From Promethearchaeota archaeon (GTDB taxonomy: Archaea; Asgardarchaeota; Lokiarchaeia; Sigynarchaeales; SOKP01), in assembly GCA_016839905.1 (NCBI GenBank), contig JAEOTJ010000379.1:1-26740 (forward strand): 26,740 bases of DNA. The letters run 5' to 3'. This document shows positions 24,818 through 26,740 of this stretch, piece by piece; within the stretch, counting starts at the first letter, position 1, and every line of letters starts with the position of its first letter. The translations under genes were made by a program, and so were the position numbers. The notes below the pieces were generated by a model that was given only the letters and a program-made list of their open reading frames with translations, was not told the DNA's origin and ran no database searches.

Positions 24818-25585
24818 TTATGTGGTTTTATCCTTTTTTCCTTCAGTTAACTCTGTTTCGACGTTTTGTTCCTCTATTTGAGCTTCCCCTTCCTCTTGTT
24901 TTACATCGTGTTCAGGTTCAGGAGGTTTAGGCTTTTTAGAAACCACTACTTTTGCATACCTTAAAACATTTTTTCCCATTTTCCATCCATCTTGAATGAT
25001 ATCAACAATACTATTTTCGGGTAAATCTTCATTTTCCACAGTAGTTAGGGCTTCATGAGAATTATAGTCAAAAGACTCATTGATACTTATATTTAAAGGC
25101 TCTGCTTGATAGGATTTAAAGATATTTAAAAATTGATTAAAGAATTGAATGAGAGGATCTTCATTATTTTCTAAATTAGCAATAGCCTTTTTAAAAGAAT
25201 CATATAATGGTAAGAAATTTTTTAAAACTGCCGCATTATTTTGAGTTCTTAAATCTTGACGACTCTTATCCCAGCGTTTTTGGGCATTTTCAAATTCTGC
25301 TTGAAGAAGCATGTATTTATTTTTCCAATTTTCACTTTCTTTACTAAATTTTTTGAGTTCTTCTTCTTTATCTTCTAATTTCTTTTTAAATTCTTCAATT
25401 TTTTTCTTTAGTTCTTCTATCGAAAAATATTCTATTTGTAAAACTTCTTTTCCTTCTAATTGCTTTATTGGTTCAGGTTTCTTTTTATTATCTTCAATCT
25501 TTTCAGTGCTATTACTTTCATTGGGAGAGTCTTCTTTAAACTCGTTCTTTTTATTTGTTGGTTTTTTATCCATTTTTTTTCCCAT
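24818..25585 (-). CDS. grpE: GrpE nucleotide-exchange factor
   Basis: 255 residues. It releases ADP from DnaK in the Hsp70 cycle. It has an acidic/lysine-rich disordered N-terminus (1-50), a long coiled coil (about 53-125, EELKKKIEEFKKKLEDKEEEL), and the beta-wing head containing DGWKMGKNVLRYAKVVVSK near 195-214. An extra acidic tail follows the head to residue 255, longer than usual. ATG 25585 has GAGGT 7 nt upstream. It is divergent from dnaK across a 238-nt AT-rich region, consistent with joint heat-shock control. Hsp70/GrpE in archaea is generally thought to be of bacterial origin. Confidence 0.93.
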   Translation of the reverse strand: MGKKMDKKPTNKKNEFKEDSPNESNSTEKIEDNKKKPEPIKQLEGKEVLQIEYFSIEELKKKIEEFKKKLEDKEEELKKFSKESENWKNKYMLLQAEFENAQKRWDKSRQDLRTQNNAAVLKNFLPLYDSFKKAIANLENNEDPLIQFFNQFLNIFKSYQAEPLNISINESFDYNSHEALTTVENEDLPENSIVDIIQDGWKMGKNVLRYAKVVVSKKPKPPEPEHDVKQEEGEAQIEEQNVETELTEGKKDKTT

Positions 25586-25823
25586 TGAAAGTACCTCTAA
25601 GATTTGAAATCTGTTATGACTTTCGACTCCATAAAAATCTTTTTTTTAATGTTATAAAAAGTCCTATTTTTATATAATATAAAAAAAAATATAAAATAAA
25701 GATTTTTTTATATATAGATCCCTATATCATAATAAAATTTTTAATTTTAATTTCTTTTAAATTCTTAATAAAAAAAAACAAATGGAACTAAATTATTTAA
25801 ATTTTTAAAGGGTGTATTTTAAC
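25586..25823. promoter_or_regulatory. Divergent grpE/dnaK promoter region
   Basis: A 238-base stretch that is almost all A/T, with several TATA-like elements (e.g. TTTTTATATAAT near 25666 and TTTTATATATAG near 25706). Which are used, and on which strand, cannot be decided. No CIRCE-like inverted repeat (bacterial HrcA operator) was seen. Confidence 0.4.
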
Positions 25824-26740
25824 TTGAGTAATGATAGTAAAGCAGAAGAAAAACCAAAAAGAAAAGAAAAAATTATTGGAATTGACTTAGGAACTTCTAA
25901 TAGCGCTTGTGCTGTTTTAAATGCAATGGGAAAACCAGAGATAATTCCAGCAGCTGAAGGGCGAACCCTAGGTGGGAAGGCCTTCCCTTCTTATGTCGCT
26001 TTTAATGAAAATGGCCAAAAAATAGTCGGAGAACCTGCTCGCAGACAAGCAGTAAGCAATCCAGACGGGACAATAACGGCGATAAAACGCAAAATGGGTC
26101 TCTCTTATAAAGCTAAAGTAATGGTTGGAAAGGAATCGAAAGAGTTTTCCCCTGAAGAAATATCTGCAATGATTCTTAAAAAAATTAAAAATGATGCATC
26201 TGCCTATTTAGGTCAAGAGGTTAAAAAAGCGGTAATAACTGTACCGGCTTATTTTAACGATGCTCAGAGAACAGCCACTAAAAATGCTGGCGAGATAGCT
26301 GGTCTAGAGGTCGTTCGTATGATAAATGAACCAACAGCCGCATGTTTAGCTTATGGTTTAGATAAAGATACTAAAAATAAATTATTAAAAATTTGTGTAT
26401 TAGATTTAGGTGGAGGGACATTTGATATTACAATAATGGAATACGGAGAGGGAGTCGTGGAAGTGATGTCCACTGCGGGGGACACTCAACTAGGCGGGAC
26501 TGATATGGATAATGCTATAATTGATTGGCTTGAAGGAGAATTTAGGAAAAAAGAGGGAGTCGATATAAGAGAGGATAGTAAAGCAATGATAAGAATTAAA
26601 GATGCTGCCGAAAAAGGGAAAATTGAATTATCGACAACCTTATCGACTCAAATTAATTTACCTTATTTAACTCAAAAAGAAGGAAATCCCGTTCATTTAG
26701 AAACAGAATTAACTCGAGCAAAATTGGAAGCTTTAATTGA
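25824..26740 (+). CDS. dnaK: DnaK (Hsp70) chaperone, 5' part
   Basis: 305 codons are visible; the gene runs past the window end. The actin-fold ATPase is clear: [15 protein letters not shown] near residue 17 (phosphate 1), [43 protein letters not shown] (phosphate 2) and GGTDMDN. The lysine-rich leader ([12 protein letters not shown]) precedes the canonical start of the domain. Start is TTG 25824 with AAGGGTG about 9 nt upstream; a GTG at 25812 is an alternative. DnaK folds client proteins with ATP, helped by the divergently encoded GrpE; no DnaJ is in view. Confidence 0.96.
   Translation, partial: MSNDSKAEEKPKRKEKIIGIDLGTSNSACAVLNAMGKPEIIPAAEGRTLGGKAFPSYVAFNENGQKIVGEPARRQAVSNPDGTITAIKRKMGLSYKAKVMVGKESKEFSPEEISAMILKKIKNDASAYLGQEVKKAVITVPAYFNDAQRTATKNAGEIAGLEVVRMINEPTAACLAYGLDKDTKNKLLKICVLDLGGGTFDITIMEYGEGVVEVMSTAGDTQLGGTDMDNAIIDWLEGEFRKKEGVDIREDSKAMIRIKDAAEKGKIELSTTLSTQINLPYLTQKEGNPVHLETELTRAKLEALI

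Noticed and set aside
25311..25607. Plus-strand open frame opposite grpE
   Set aside because: Its Ser/Phe/Leu-rich translation is the antisense shadow of the Lys/Glu-rich coiled coil of GrpE.
1..26740. CRISPR array, insertion sequence or prophage
   Set aside because: No regularly spaced repeats, transposase motifs or phage genes were seen on either strand.

Overview
This AT-rich window looks like the chromosome of an Asgard archaeon, probably from a Lokiarchaeia-type lineage. That placement is an inference. It rests on an archaeal/eukaryotic-type ribosomal protein uL16 (L10e), a Rab/Ras-like small GTPase, an F420-type FrhB-family flavoprotein, HdrABC, TATA-box-like promoters, and frequent TTG/GTG starts mixed with good Shine-Dalgarno (SD) sites. 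No rRNA, tRNA, CRISPR array or insertion sequence was seen.

Region 1 (1-10219, all minus strand) is one tight operon read hdrC, hdrB, hdrA-N (QmoA-like), hdrA, mvhD (with a winged-helix tail), a three-part fusion (hdrA-N + hdrA + mvhD), metV, metF. The order matches the metFV/mvhD/hdrABC arrangement known from acetogens such as Moorella. It predicts a multi-flavin, multi-FeS complex that couples methylene-C1-carrier reduction to Hdr-type electron transfer. The flavin module is present twice in tandem, once as three split genes and once as a single 1151-residue protein. A divergent FrhB-family gene (10674-11789) could bring F420H2 electrons to the complex.

Region 2 (11790-16674) holds a small gene broken by a 9-A tract, a NifU C-terminal-domain protein, a zinc-finger/HEAT-repeat membrane protein, an ADP-forming acyl-CoA synthetase alpha-like protein that lacks the catalytic histidine loop, and uL16.

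Region 3 (16891-19973) holds an MSMEG_0568-family radical SAM protein. Convergent to it is a two-gene unit: a Rab-like GTPase followed by a degenerate RecA/KaiC-fold protein with a possible V4R/TRAPP-like C-terminus.

Region 4 (20083-23969) is a B12-dependent acyl-CoA mutase operon: large subunit, small B12-binding subunit, MeaB-type G-protein chaperone, and an unknown nucleotide-fold protein with cysteine clusters. The substrate pocket looks like isobutyryl-CoA mutase rather than methylmalonyl-CoA mutase.

Region 5 (23972-26740) has two small cysteine-containing proteins of unknown function, then grpE and a divergent dnaK cut by the window end.
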